A stretch of 37,000 bases of DNA from Ramlibacter sp. (GTDB taxonomy: Bacteria; Pseudomonadota; Gammaproteobacteria; Burkholderiales; Burkholderiaceae_C). The stretch is from contig JAQGMS010000528.1 in the NCBI GenBank assembly GCA_028292245.1, positions 1 to 37,000 of the forward strand, given 5' to 3'. Made by a program: the position numbers and the translations under genes. The notes under the pieces were generated by a model. The model made no database searches. It had not been told where the DNA came from and worked only from the letters and a program-made list of their open reading frames with translations. This document shows, piece by piece, positions 16,527 to 25,228 of the stretch (position 1 is the stretch's first letter; every line of letters begins with the position of its first letter).

Positions 16527-17773
16527 GTGGCGTCCTTACCTCTCGGTGTGCCGCTCAGGGCACCTCGTTTGATGAGCAGGTCGATGTCGTCCTCCGAGCG
16601 ACCGAGCTCGCGCAGGATGTCGATGCTGTGCTCCCCCAGCTGAGGCGGCGCCATCTTGATCCGGGTGGGCGTCTCGGAGTAGCGGAAGGGGAGGGCAATG
16701 GCAGGCACCTCACCGATCTCCGGGTCGGTGTAGGCCTGGACGCTCCGCCTGTGCTTGACCTGCGGCAGGGCGAAGACCTCGTCGATGGAGTAGATCGGCG
16801 ACGCCGCAATCGTCGCCTCGTCGAGCAGCCGGCTCCAGTCGTCGGCGTCTCGAGCCGCGAAGGACTCGCGGATCAGGGGGTACAGCACGTCCTTGTGAAC
16901 GGTGCGTGCCGCTGGCGTCGCGAACCGCGGATCATCGATCCACTCCTCGTGACCCAGCATCCTGCAGAACGTCGGCCACTGCCGCTGGTTCGGCACGACC
17001 TGCAGAAACCGACCGTCCGCGCACTCGAAGGCCGCTGACGGCACCCGCTGAGGGTTCTCGGTTCCGCTGCGCTCGGGCACGACCCCGGTGTGCAGGTACT
17101 TCGCGCCCACCACGCTCAGCATGGAGACACTGACATCCATCATCGCCATGTCGAGGTACTGACCCCTACCGGTGCGCTGCCGCCGGAACAGGGCGCCCAG
17201 GATCGCGGCGTAGCCGTAGATGGCGCTGGAGAGGTCGGCGACGGGGATCATCGACTTCACCGGAGTCCGGCCCTGCTCCCCGGTAACGCTCATGAACCCG
17301 CTGGCTGCCTGCATGATCGGGTCGTAGCCGCGCTTGTCGCGCCAGGGCCCGTCCTGGCCGTACCCGGAGAGGGAGTAGTAGACGACGGACGGGTTCAGGC
17401 GGCGGACCGCGTCGTACCCGAGGCCCAAGCGGTCGATGACTCCCGGCGTGAAGCCCTGCATCACCACGTCCGCCTGGGTGGCCAGCTGGAGCACGACGGC
17501 CAGCCCGTCCGGGTCCTTGAGGTCGATCGCGAGGCTGCGCTTGCTGCGGTTGATGGTGCCGAAGTAGCTGCTGACCCCTCCGAGGATCGGCGGCCACACC
17601 CTGGCCTCGTCCCCTGTCGCGGGGTGCTCGACCTCGATGACGTCGGCCCCGTGCTCCGCGAGCATCATCGCTGCGTACGGTCCCGCCAGTGCTCCGCACA
17701 TGTCGAGCACCCGAATGCCGTCGAGGATGCCCTCCGGAGCCTGCGGGCCGTCCTGCCCGCCCGGGGCGGTCAT
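16523..17773 (-). CDS. CaiB/BaiF family CoA-transferase
   Basis: This 416-residue class III CoA-transferase moves CoA between carboxylic acids through a covalent aspartyl intermediate. Asp180 in MIPVADLSSAIYG is the expected nucleophile. The N-terminus (VLDMCGALAGPYAAMMLAEHGADVIEVE) and INRSKRSLAIDLK are typical. ATGA overlaps link it to the crotonase downstream and the HMG-CoA-lyase-like gene upstream. It probably activates the acid substrate using an acyl-CoA product as donor. Substrate specificity is not predictable. Confidence 0.92.
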   Translation of the reverse strand: MTAPGGQDGPQAPEGILDGIRVLDMCGALAGPYAAMMLAEHGADVIEVEHPATGDEARVWPPILGGVSSYFGTINRSKRSLAIDLKDPDGLAVVLQLATQADVVMQGFTPGVIDRLGLGYDAVRRLNPSVVYYSLSGYGQDGPWRDKRGYDPIMQAASGFMSVTGEQGRTPVKSMIPVADLSSAIYGYAAILGALFRRQRTGRGQYLDMAMMDVSVSMLSVVGAKYLHTGVVPERSGTENPQRVPSAAFECADGRFLQVVPNQRQWPTFCRMLGHEEWIDDPRFATPAARTVHKDVLYPLIRESFAARDADDWSRLLDEATIAASPIYSIDEVFALPQVKHRRSVQAYTDPEIGEVPAIALPFRYSETPTRIKMAPPQLGEHSIDILRELGRSEDDIDLLIKRGALSGTPRGKDAT

Positions 17774-18684
17774 GCGCTCGCCGCTTCGGAGCCGCGCATG
17801 AACTGCCCCAACCGGCCCGGCAGCGGGTGGCCGAGTCGCGTCTCGAGGAACGCGTTGATCGAGGGGAGCGCAGCGAGGTCGACGCCGGTCTCAATGCCCA
17901 TCGTGGCGCACATGTAGACGAGGTCCTCGGTGGCCAGGTTTCCGCTGGAGTCCTTGGTGAACGGCGAGCCGCCGATGCCACCTATGGCACCGTCGAAGTG
18001 GCGGGCGCCGGCCTGCATTCCGGCGAGGACGTTGGCCAGCGCAAGCCCGCGGGTGTCGTGCAGGTGGAGGGCGAGTTCCACGTCCGGGTACTCCGCGCGT
18101 AGGCGACTGACCAGGTCGAACACCGCCTGCGGGTTGGCCTCGCCCGTGGTGTCGCCAAGGGACAGCCCGGTCGCACCTGCAGCCACGAAGCGATCCGCGA
18201 GCGCCACCACCGTGTCGTCGGTGACCTCATCCCCGTACGGCGAGCCGAAGGCGAGCGAGACGGTGCCGACGGCGTTCTTGCCCGATGCGCGGGCCAGCCT
18301 GATGACGGCCTCGCTCTCCACCATCGACTCCTCGGTGGTTCGGCGAACGTTGCGCAGGTTGGCTTCATCGCTGGCCGCCACGAACACCACGAGGGTGTCG
18401 ACGTCGGCCTCGAGCGCCCGCTCGGCCCCCCGCAGGTTCGGCACCGAGGCGTCGAGCTCCAGCCCCGGCCGCCTGATCACACCGGCAACGACGTCCGCGG
18501 CATCGGCTAGCCGTGGCACCGCCTTGGGGCTCGCGAAGGAGGTGACGTTGATCCTCGGAAAGCCCGCGGATGCGAGCAGGTTGACCAGCTCGATCTTCCC
18601 CTCGGTGTCGATCTCGGCGGTCTCACCTTGCAAACCGTCGCGCGGTGACACCTCGCGGATGGTCACGGTGCTGGGCTTCTTCAC
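17770..18684 (-). CDS. HMG-CoA lyase-like protein (DRE-TIM metallolyase) with Ser in place of the catalytic Cys
   Basis: This 304-residue TIM-barrel protein has the DRE-TIM start EVSPRDGLQ (11-19), a HxH metal pair as His207 and His209 (HLHDT), SLGDTTG (175-181) and GNLATEDLVYM with Asn249. These are the landmarks of hydroxymethylglutaryl-CoA lyase. The flexible-loop signature GGxGGCP reads GGIGGSP here, so the essential cysteine is Ser240. The enzyme may be an aldolase or lyase for a different 3-hydroxy-3-branched acyl-CoA. It is coupled to CaiB by ATGA and lies 30 bp after the CoA-synthetase gene. Confidence 0.85.
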   Translation of the reverse strand: MKKPSTVTIREVSPRDGLQGETAEIDTEGKIELVNLLASAGFPRINVTSFASPKAVPRLADAADVVAGVIRRPGLELDASVPNLRGAERALEADVDTLVVFVAASDEANLRNVRRTTEESMVESEAVIRLARASGKNAVGTVSLAFGSPYGDEVTDDTVVALADRFVAAGATGLSLGDTTGEANPQAVFDLVSRLRAEYPDVELALHLHDTRGLALANVLAGMQAGARHFDGAIGGIGGSPFTKDSSGNLATEDLVYMCATMGIETGVDLAALPSINAFLETRLGHPLPGRLGQFMRGSEAASA

Positions 18685-18714
18685 GTCAGGAGCTCCTGTT
18701 CACACTCGGCGCGG

Positions 18715-20817
18715 CTATGCGCCATCGGGCACCGTGGCCAGTACGACCGCATCGACGGCGATGGCGAAAGGCGCTTCGGATCGGATGATGATCGGGTTGA
18801 TCTCGACCTCGACGATCGAGGGCCGCTGCTCCAGCAGCCGCTGGAGGGCGAACACCACGTCCGTGACGGCGCGCATGCACGTGTCTTCCCACTCGCCGAG
18901 ATCGCGCAGGAAACGGAGCCTGGTCAGCGCTGCTGCAACGTCGTGTGCCGAGACGGGTTCGAGAAGCAAGACTCGATCGCAGAGCAGCTCCACATGCCGA
19001 CCGCCCGTCCCGATGACGAACATGGGCCCGAACGTCTCGTCTCTCCGGGCCGAGACGATCACCTCGTCGAGGACGTGATCGACCATGGCCTGCACCAGGA
19101 TGTGACCCTGACCATCGGCCTTGGCCCGGAAGCCGGCGATCGCGGCTTCCCGCTCGCCCCATTCGCGGACACCGGTCACCACGTTGCCGGCGGCCGCCTT
19201 GTGTAGAACGCCGTCCTGCAGCAGCTTGACGGCGCTCGGCAGACTGATGCCGGCCAGTTCGCGCGGCAGCTCCCCCGAACCGAGCGCCACCACGGCCGAC
19301 GCGGGGAACGAGACGCCGTACTCCTCCAGCAGCTCCATCGCGGCGAGGTCAGGCAGCGGCCGAGCCGCCGAAGACCGAGCGCGGGGACGGGGGTGGTCGA
19401 CCGAACCGGTGGACGCACGCTGGGCCGTCACCCGATCCAGTACGGCGAGCTCGCGCGCCGCCTCAAGCGGGTCGGAGGCGGTGACCGCGCCCAGGCCCCT
19501 GAACATCGCTGCGTCCTCCTCGGTCAGGGCACCGATGACCGCCAGCGGGACGTCGTGCCTGCGCGCGAACTCGGCCAGCGTCTCGCGGATGCCCGTCCAG
19601 GCCGTGGGCGACCGCGGCATGTTGCTGACCACGAACACGAGGCCGTCGAGCCCGAGGCTGTCGACCGTCAAGTCGAGGAGTTCGAGGAACTGAGGACGCT
19701 CGGCAGGCACGGTTCCGCCGAGGTCGATCGGGTTGCTGGGGGTGCAAAAGGGCAACAGCGCGCGCATGCGCTCCTGGGCCGCGGCCGGCACAGGGGGTAG
19801 GTCGAAGCCCTCCGTGACGAGCGCCTCGGCGGCGAGGATCCCGAGGCCACCAGACGTCGTCATGACCGCTAGGCGCTGAACGCGACGGCGGGTGCGCATC
19901 GGCACGAGCGAAGCCCGAGCTGCCTGGACCGCCTCCCCGAGCGAGCGGGCCCGGTACGCGCCCAACCGCTCGAAGGCCGCCTCATAGGCGGCGTCGTCGC
20001 CCGCAAGCGCTGCGGTGTGCGAGCGCACGGCTTCGGCGCCCAGCTCCGTCTCGCCGGCCTTGATGACGATCACGTTCTTGCCGCGCCGTCGCGCCTCGGT
20101 CAGGGCGTCGATGAACGCAGCAGCGTCACGGAGTCCCTCGAGGTAGATGATGATCGCCTGCGTCTCATCGTCCTCGGCGTAGTGCAGCACGGTCTCGCCG
20201 AGCTGGATGTCCACCTCGTTGCCCGTGCTGGCGAAGTACCGGACGCCCAGGCCGACCTCGGCCAGCAGGCCGACGAGGTAGGCGCCGACGGCACCGCTCT
20301 GGCTCACGATGCTGACAGGCCCGGGCTGCACCGCGCCGGCCATGAACGCCGACGCGGGGCTGGCTATCAGGCCTGTGTGCGCGTTGACGATGCCGAGGCA
20401 ATTCGGCCCGAGGATGCGGAGCCCGGAGCTCCCGACGATCGCGCCGAACAGGGCCGCCGGCCCTTCGCCGTCCTCGCCGTCCACGAAGCCGGCGGGGAGC
20501 AGGGTGACGGCTCCCACGCCACGGCGTACGCACTCGCGGAGCACGTCGGGAACGGTGTCGGCCGGGGTCAGGACCAGGACGTGGTCGATCGCACCGGGGC
20601 GGCAGTCCTCGAGCGAGCGGTAGGTCGCCGCTCCCGCGAAGGTCGGTAGGCGCGGGTTGATCGCGATGACCTCACCGGCGTACTTCGACTCACGCAGCAC
20701 ATGCATGACGCGGCTGCCCGGCGTCCCGAGCCGGTCCGAGGCGCCCACGACCGCGATCGACTGGCTGTTGAGCAAGGCGTTCAGGCCTGACTGGGCCGTC
20801 CTGCCGTCAGCGGCCAT
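18715..20817 (-). CDS. Acetate--CoA ligase family protein (NDP-forming acyl-CoA synthetase)
   Basis: This 700-residue fused alpha-beta protein forms acyl-CoA from acid, CoA and ATP (releasing ADP), or runs in reverse. The N-terminal CoA-binding Rossmann domain shows SIAVVGASDRLGTPG (20-34). The ligase domain contains SQSGAVGAYL (172-181), the STGNE motif (197-201) and the phosphohistidine candidate His267 in SHTAALAG. The C-terminal ~210 residues form an ATP-grasp domain, with the nucleotide-binding VKLLQDGVLHKAAAGNV and EVEINPI near the end. The ATG at 20817 follows the upstream stop by two bases; a GTG at 20823 would give a GTGA overlap instead. It activates a pathway acid. Confidence 0.9.
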   Translation of the reverse strand: MAADGRTAQSGLNALLNSQSIAVVGASDRLGTPGSRVMHVLRESKYAGEVIAINPRLPTFAGAATYRSLEDCRPGAIDHVLVLTPADTVPDVLRECVRRGVGAVTLLPAGFVDGEDGEGPAALFGAIVGSSGLRILGPNCLGIVNAHTGLIASPASAFMAGAVQPGPVSIVSQSGAVGAYLVGLLAEVGLGVRYFASTGNEVDIQLGETVLHYAEDDETQAIIIYLEGLRDAAAFIDALTEARRRGKNVIVIKAGETELGAEAVRSHTAALAGDDAAYEAAFERLGAYRARSLGEAVQAARASLVPMRTRRRVQRLAVMTTSGGLGILAAEALVTEGFDLPPVPAAAQERMRALLPFCTPSNPIDLGGTVPAERPQFLELLDLTVDSLGLDGLVFVVSNMPRSPTAWTGIRETLAEFARRHDVPLAVIGALTEEDAAMFRGLGAVTASDPLEAARELAVLDRVTAQRASTGSVDHPRPRARSSAARPLPDLAAMELLEEYGVSFPASAVVALGSGELPRELAGISLPSAVKLLQDGVLHKAAAGNVVTGVREWGEREAAIAGFRAKADGQGHILVQAMVDHVLDEVIVSARRDETFGPMFVIGTGGRHVELLCDRVLLLEPVSAHDVAAALTRLRFLRDLGEWEDTCMRAVTDVVFALQRLLEQRPSIVEVEINPIIIRSEAPFAIAVDAVVLATVPDGA

Positions 20818-20819
20818 GG

Positions 20820-21962
20820 TCACGACGCGCCGCCCAGCACGCGCGCGAGGTCGGCGAGAGCGAGGTCGGTAGCACCGGCGTCGAAGACTGCGGACTGGTA
20901 CCAGAAGTGCAGTCCGACCTCCCACGTGAAGCCCATGCCGCCGTGGCACTGTATGGCGCTCTCGCAGACCCGGCGATAGACGTCGGCGCTGTGCAGCCGA
21001 CTGGCCAGCGTCGCCTCGACGCGGTCGTCGTGGCGCTGGGAGACCCGCCAGGCGGTGTACGAAGCGAGTGACCGCGCCGACTCGATCATGGTCGCCATCT
21101 CTGCGACCCGGTGCTTGACGGCCTGGAAGGACCCGATCGGGACGCCGAACTGCTTGCGGTCGGTGACGTACCGAACCGTCCGCTCGAGCAGCGCCTCAGA
21201 TGCGCCGACCGCCTTGCCGTCGAGAAACAGCAGGTACGACAGCAGCTCCGTCGCGAGGACGTCGACCACCGGCCGTCCGTCGGCGTCCACGAGAGCGACG
21301 TCCTGGGCTGGGACGACGACGGCCGAGAGCGTCACGGTCGCGCAGGTCCTGCCCGGATCGACCGTTCTGCCGGCCTCGATCAAAACGCCCTCGGCACCCA
21401 GGCGCACCCGGACCAGGGCCCATTCGTCACCGAGCTCGACGGGGAGGAACATCGACTCCGCCGAAGCGGCGAACTGGACGGCGGGGAATTGGCCGGAGAC
21501 GACGAGCCCGTCCTCGGTCCGCTCCACGGTCGGCCGGTCGCTGGACGGACGCACCTGCGGGTAGACGAGCTGCAGCAGCGGCCGCAGATGCACGGTCCAC
21601 AGGTCCTCAGTCACACCGTCGTCCAGGTTCACCCCGAGCGCGCCGGGCTCCAGGCTCCGGAGGACAGGAAGCAGGAAGCCCGCGACGAGCTCGACCGGGG
21701 CGGGCACCAGGTGACGCCCGAACTCCTCCGCCATATGGACGCCGGCGATCGGCCACGCCGAGCCGTCGGACCCCATCAACGACATCGCATGGAGATCGAG
21801 CCAGCCGCTTGCCGCGAGCCGGCTCCACAGCTCCTGGTCGAAGCCGTCGTCCCGCTCGCAGATCGCCTCGTACTTGTCAGCCGGACTGCTGTGCGACAAG
21901 AACGAACGCAGCGACGACCGCAGGCCCCGCTCGTCGTCAGTCAGGGTGTAGCGCACTTTCAA
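20820..21962 (-). CDS. Acyl-CoA dehydrogenase, beta-like subunit of a heteromeric FadE pair
   Basis: This 380-residue protein has the C-terminal acyl-CoA dehydrogenase fold. It keeps the Arg-Gln FAD contact motif (DRKQFGVPIGSFQ, Arg269 and Gln280) and HGGMGFTWEVGLHFWY, but lacks the N-terminal Q-x-SEPxAGSD flavin motif. The neighbouring gene has the opposite pattern. This complementarity is known from the alpha2beta2 dehydrogenases of steroid side-chain degradation. I infer that the two gene products form one enzyme that introduces a C=C bond into a bulky acyl-CoA. The gap to the partner is 39 bp. Confidence 0.9.
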   Translation of the reverse strand: MKVRYTLTDDERGLRSSLRSFLSHSSPADKYEAICERDDGFDQELWSRLAASGWLDLHAMSLMGSDGSAWPIAGVHMAEEFGRHLVPAPVELVAGFLLPVLRSLEPGALGVNLDDGVTEDLWTVHLRPLLQLVYPQVRPSSDRPTVERTEDGLVVSGQFPAVQFAASAESMFLPVELGDEWALVRVRLGAEGVLIEAGRTVDPGRTCATVTLSAVVVPAQDVALVDADGRPVVDVLATELLSYLLFLDGKAVGASEALLERTVRYVTDRKQFGVPIGSFQAVKHRVAEMATMIESARSLASYTAWRVSQRHDDRVEATLASRLHSADVYRRVCESAIQCHGGMGFTWEVGLHFWYQSAVFDAGATDLALADLARVLGGAS

Positions 21963-22001
21963 ACCACCGCATTCTCAAGGTGACGCACGGGGGGCGTGGG
22001 G

Positions 22002-23183
22002 CTAGCGGGCAGCGCTGGACGGCAGGCCGAGGGACTTGGCGATGATGTTGCGCTGCACCTCGGACGTGCCGCCGTAGATGGTTGCGGCGCGACCTCGCAG
22101 CAGGCGGTCCTGCCAGGCGTCGTACGGCGGGGTCTGCGTCAGCCCGTCCGCCCCGAAGGCGTGCATGAGTGAGGACAGGAACCGCTGGTACCCCTCGCTC
22201 CAGACGAGCTTGGACATCGACGGGAGCACGCCCAGCTCAGCGCCTTCCGAGGTGAGCGCCAGCATCCGGTGCGTCATGGCGGCGACGACGCGGGCATCGA
22301 TGTGGGCCTGCGCCAGGGCGTCCGGGACGACTCCCGGTCGCTGGTCGCGCTTCTCCAAGTGCTGCAGCAGGTCGTGCTGGCCCGTGCTCTGCTCCTTCTG
22401 GAACTTAAGTGCCCGCTCGACCATACGGGTTCCGCGCTCGTTGGACAGCGCGAAGGTGGCCAGCTTCCACCCGTCCCCGGGGTTGCCGATGAGGTCGCGT
22501 TCCTCCGCGATCGCACCGTCCAGGAACAGTTCGTTGAACTCGAGCGAGCCGGCGATGCTGCGGAGCGGGCGGACCTCGACGCCCGGCTGGTCCATGCGCA
22601 TCAAAAGCATGCTGATGCCTGTGTGTCGCCTGCTGTCAGCCTCGGTGCGCACGAGGATGTAGCACCAGTCGGCGTACTGCGCACGCGAGGTCCAGAGCTT
22701 CTGCCCGGTGATCCGGTAGACCCCAGCCTCGGGGTCGTGCTCCGCGCGGGCGGCCAGACCGGCGAGGTCCGAGCCTGCCTCGGGCTCCGAGAAGCCCTGG
22801 CACCACGACACCTGATGACTCAGCATCGGGGGCAGGTGCCGCTGCTGCTGCTCGACGGTGCCGAACTTCAGGATGGTCGGGGCGAGGATGCCGATCGCGT
22901 TGGCGTTCATCGGCTCCGGGGCGCCGTACCGGACGAGCTCTTCGGTGTAGGCGGTCATCTCGTCGATGCCGAGGCCGAGTCCGCCGTGCGATGTAGGCCA
23001 CGACGGGCCGGCCCAGCCACCTGCGTGCAGCAGCTTGCCCCACTCACGCCGAACCCTCACCACTTCATCGAACGACTCCCGATGCATTGCATAGCTGCGC
23101 CACTCGGGCGGCAGGCTCAGCTCGAGCCAGTCTCTGAAGCGGAGCCTGAACGCCTCAGCGGTCGGCGAGAGCGTGAAGTCCAC
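22002..23183 (-). CDS. Acyl-CoA dehydrogenase, alpha-like subunit of a heteromeric FadE pair
   Basis: This 393-residue protein carries the flavin motif CQGFSEPEAGSD (128-139), GQKLWTSRAQYADW, and the late IYGGTSEVQRN (369-379). The segment that usually holds RxxFGxxxxxxQ is absent and replaced by a charged stretch (about residues 265-285). It should therefore need the partner encoded at 20820-21962 to complete the FAD site. It is the first gene of the acyl-CoA block. A 17-bp inverted repeat lies 50 bp upstream of its start. Confidence 0.92.
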   Translation of the reverse strand: MDFTLSPTAEAFRLRFRDWLELSLPPEWRSYAMHRESFDEVVRVRREWGKLLHAGGWAGPSWPTSHGGLGLGIDEMTAYTEELVRYGAPEPMNANAIGILAPTILKFGTVEQQQRHLPPMLSHQVSWCQGFSEPEAGSDLAGLAARAEHDPEAGVYRITGQKLWTSRAQYADWCYILVRTEADSRRHTGISMLLMRMDQPGVEVRPLRSIAGSLEFNELFLDGAIAEERDLIGNPGDGWKLATFALSNERGTRMVERALKFQKEQSTGQHDLLQHLEKRDQRPGVVPDALAQAHIDARVVAAMTHRMLALTSEGAELGVLPSMSKLVWSEGYQRFLSSLMHAFGADGLTQTPPYDAWQDRLLRGRAATIYGGTSEVQRNIIAKSLGLPSSAAR

Positions 23184-23232
23184 GGCTCGGATCCCCTTCG
23201 GTCAGCCCGGACCGGGGTGGAGTTCCCGGCCT

Positions 23233-23249
23233 TGTGCGCATCTCGCACA
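23233..23249. promoter_or_regulatory. Inverted repeat upstream of the acyl-CoA dehydrogenase block
   Basis: TGTGCG-catct-CGCACA has perfect 6-bp arms and lies 50 bp upstream of the first acyl-CoA dehydrogenase. It shares the half-site TGTGCG with the palindrome at 24333-24351 on the other side of the iclR gene, so both may be bound by that regulator. Confidence 0.4.
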
Positions 23250-23357
23250 CAGTGATCGCTGCCCGAACGTTACGGTCGCCGCTTTGAGGGGGTCAAAGAA
23301 ACGGCGCCCAGATTTCCAGTTAAGGCACTCCCTTCCTGGAACCGCGCGTGAAACGCG

Positions 23358-24164
23358 TCAGCCACGCTCCGCAGCGGGAACCGGAGCGTTGCGCAGATCC
23401 TTTTCGATGCGGCTCACTGCTTCCTGCAGCGCCGGCAGCAGGTCTTCACGAATCCGCTTCAACGACTTCGAGCTGGTGTGCGCCGACAGGTTCACGGCGG
23501 CCGCGACCCGGCCCGTCCTGTCCCGGAGCGGGACAGCGATCGAGCGCAGTCCCTCCTCGAGCTCCTGGTCGACGATGGCCCACCCCTGCTTGGCCACGCG
23601 CACCAGCTCGGCGCGCAGGGCCTTCGGTTCGACCACGGTGTGCGGCCCGTATCGCACAAGGTCCGCCTGATCCAGGTAGCTGTCGATCTCTGCAGTCGGC
23701 AGGGAGGCGAGTAGCACGCGACCCATGGACGTGGCATGTGCGGGAAAGCGCGTTCCCACGCTGATGGCCACCGTCATGATCCTGACCGTGGGCACGCGGG
23801 CGATGTACACGACGTCGGCGCCGTCGAGCACCGACATGGAGCACGACTCGTGGACATGGGTGACCAGCTGCTGCATGTGGGGCTCGGCCACCTGCGTCAA
23901 CGAGAAGCTCGACAGGTAGGCGTAGCCGAGCTCCAGCACCCGCGGAGTCAGGGAGAACAGGCGACCCTCGGAGCGCGCATAGCCGAGGTCGACGAGGGTG
24001 AGCAGGAAGCGGCGCGCCGACGCGCGCGTGAGCCCGGCGTGCCGCGCGACCTCCGTGAGGCTCTGCGCAGGGCTCTCGGCGCTGAAGGCTCGGATGACCG
24101 CGAAGCCCCGCTCCAACGACTGCACGAAGTGCGCGCCGTACTGATCCGCAGCTGCGTCTTCCAC
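23358..24164 (-). CDS. IclR family transcriptional regulator (PcaR/PobR-like)
   Basis: This 268-residue regulator has a winged helix-turn-helix (about 12-72, with FVQSLERGFAVIRAF and LTRASARRFLLTL) and an effector domain ending in VAAAVNLSAHTSS. The pattern is that of the aromatic-acid PcaR/PobR branch. I chose the GTG at 24164 with AAGGG eight bases upstream; the frame is open to 24347 but the extension is low-complexity. It lies between the acyl-CoA block and the divergent crotonase operon and probably controls both through related palindromes. Confidence 0.88.
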   Translation of the reverse strand: MEDAAADQYGAHFVQSLERGFAVIRAFSAESPAQSLTEVARHAGLTRASARRFLLTLVDLGYARSEGRLFSLTPRVLELGYAYLSSFSLTQVAEPHMQQLVTHVHESCSMSVLDGADVVYIARVPTVRIMTVAISVGTRFPAHATSMGRVLLASLPTAEIDSYLDQADLVRYGPHTVVEPKALRAELVRVAKQGWAIVDQELEEGLRSIAVPLRDRTGRVAAAVNLSAHTSSKSLKRIREDLLPALQEAVSRIEKDLRNAPVPAAERG

Positions 24165-24282
24165 GTGAGCCGCCCTTCGAAGCGCACCGGAGCAAAACCC
24201 TTGCGACACACCGCATGTCCGGCCGGTCGACGGAACTGCAGCGACCGCGCAGGCGACCCTACAGCTGCGGCCGCCCGGTCCG

Positions 24283-24311
24283 TTGACACGAGTTGGTCTC
24301 GGACCTAGCCT
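24283..24311 (+). promoter_or_regulatory. Promoter of the crotonase-thioesterase operon
   Basis: A perfect -35 TTGACA (24283-24288) is separated by 17 bp from TAGCCT (24306-24311), which fits the actinobacterial -10 TAnnnT. The predicted transcript would start near 24318, about 80 bases before the crotonase ATG. The palindrome at 24333-24351 lies just downstream, where a repressor could block transcription. Confidence 0.55.
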
Positions 24312-24332
24312 CCGCCCCTGTCCACGTGGCGA

Positions 24333-24351
24333 ACGCATGTGCGACATGCGT
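24333..24351. promoter_or_regulatory. 19-bp palindrome, candidate IclR operator
   Basis: ACGCATGTGCGACATGCGT has perfect 8-bp arms around GCG in the divergent iclR/crotonase region, roughly +15 to +33 of the predicted plus-strand transcript. Position and symmetry suggest a repressor site for the adjacent IclR protein. Confidence 0.55.
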
Positions 24352-24397
24352 ACAACTGAAGGTTACTTGATGACACCCTTCCCCAACGGCGTACGTC

Positions 24398-25189
24398 ATG
24401 CCTGACCGGCCCGAGGACGAGCTGGTCACCCTCGAGGTCTCCGAGCACATCGGCGTCGTGACGCTGAACCGCCCGGAAGCTCTGAACGCGGCGACGACGC
24501 CGCTGTTCCGGCGGCTCATCCGGCTCTTCGACGAGATCAACGACGACCCCAACATCTGGTGCGTGGTGGTCCGGGGGGCAGGTCGTGCCTTCAGCGTCGG
24601 CGCTGACCAGAAGGAACGCGCCGCCATGAGCCTGCAGGACCTGCGCACCCGGCGACGGATCTCGCCGGCGGCGTTCTCCGCCATGCGCAACTGCATCCGC
24701 CCCGTCATCGGGCAGGTGCATGGCTACGCCATCGGCGGCGGGCTGGAGTTGGCGTTGGGCTGCGACCTCGTGGTCGCGTCAGAGGGCACCGTCATGGGCC
24801 TGATCGAATCGCGGCTGGCCTCGATCCCCGCAGGCGGTGGCACCCAGATCCTGCCCCGACTGGTTGGCGTCCCGCGTGCGAAAGAGCTGATTTTCACGGG
24901 CCGGAAATTTGATGCGGCGGAAGCGCTCACATGGGGAATGATCAGCTACGTCGTACCCGAGGACGAGCTGGAAACCAAGGTGATGACGCTGGCGCGAGAG
25001 ATCGCGTCAGCTGCTCCGGTCTCCAACGTCCAAGCGAAGCGCGCCATCAACCTGTCTATGGACTTGGGGGTGGCCAACGGCTTCGACGTAGAAGCGGCAC
25101 TGTACGAGCGCGTCCTGACCACGAGTGACCGTGCCGAGGGTGCGGCCGCTCACCGGGAGCGTCGTACGCCGATCTTCAGGGGTGAATGA
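24398..25189 (+). CDS. Enoyl-CoA hydratase (crotonase) family protein
   Basis: This 263-residue crotonase keeps both acid residues of a classical hydratase: Glu117 in YAIGGGLELALGCD and Glu137 in GLIESRLASIPAGGG. The oxyanion loop reads FSVGADQKE (65-73). It is the best candidate for the true enoyl-CoA hydratase of the region. The ATG at 24398 lies behind a well-formed promoter and is the first gene of a three-gene plus-strand operon facing the iclR gene. Confidence 0.92.
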   Translation: MPDRPEDELVTLEVSEHIGVVTLNRPEALNAATTPLFRRLIRLFDEINDDPNIWCVVVRGAGRAFSVGADQKERAAMSLQDLRTRRRISPAAFSAMRNCIRPVIGQVHGYAIGGGLELALGCDLVVASEGTVMGLIESRLASIPAGGGTQILPRLVGVPRAKELIFTGRKFDAAEALTWGMISYVVPEDELETKVMTLAREIASAAPVSNVQAKRAINLSMDLGVANGFDVEAALYERVLTTSDRAEGAAAHRERRTPIFRGE

Positions 25190-25228
25190 GCACCCGTAGT
25201 CCTGATCGACCTTCGTGAAGGGAAGGGA

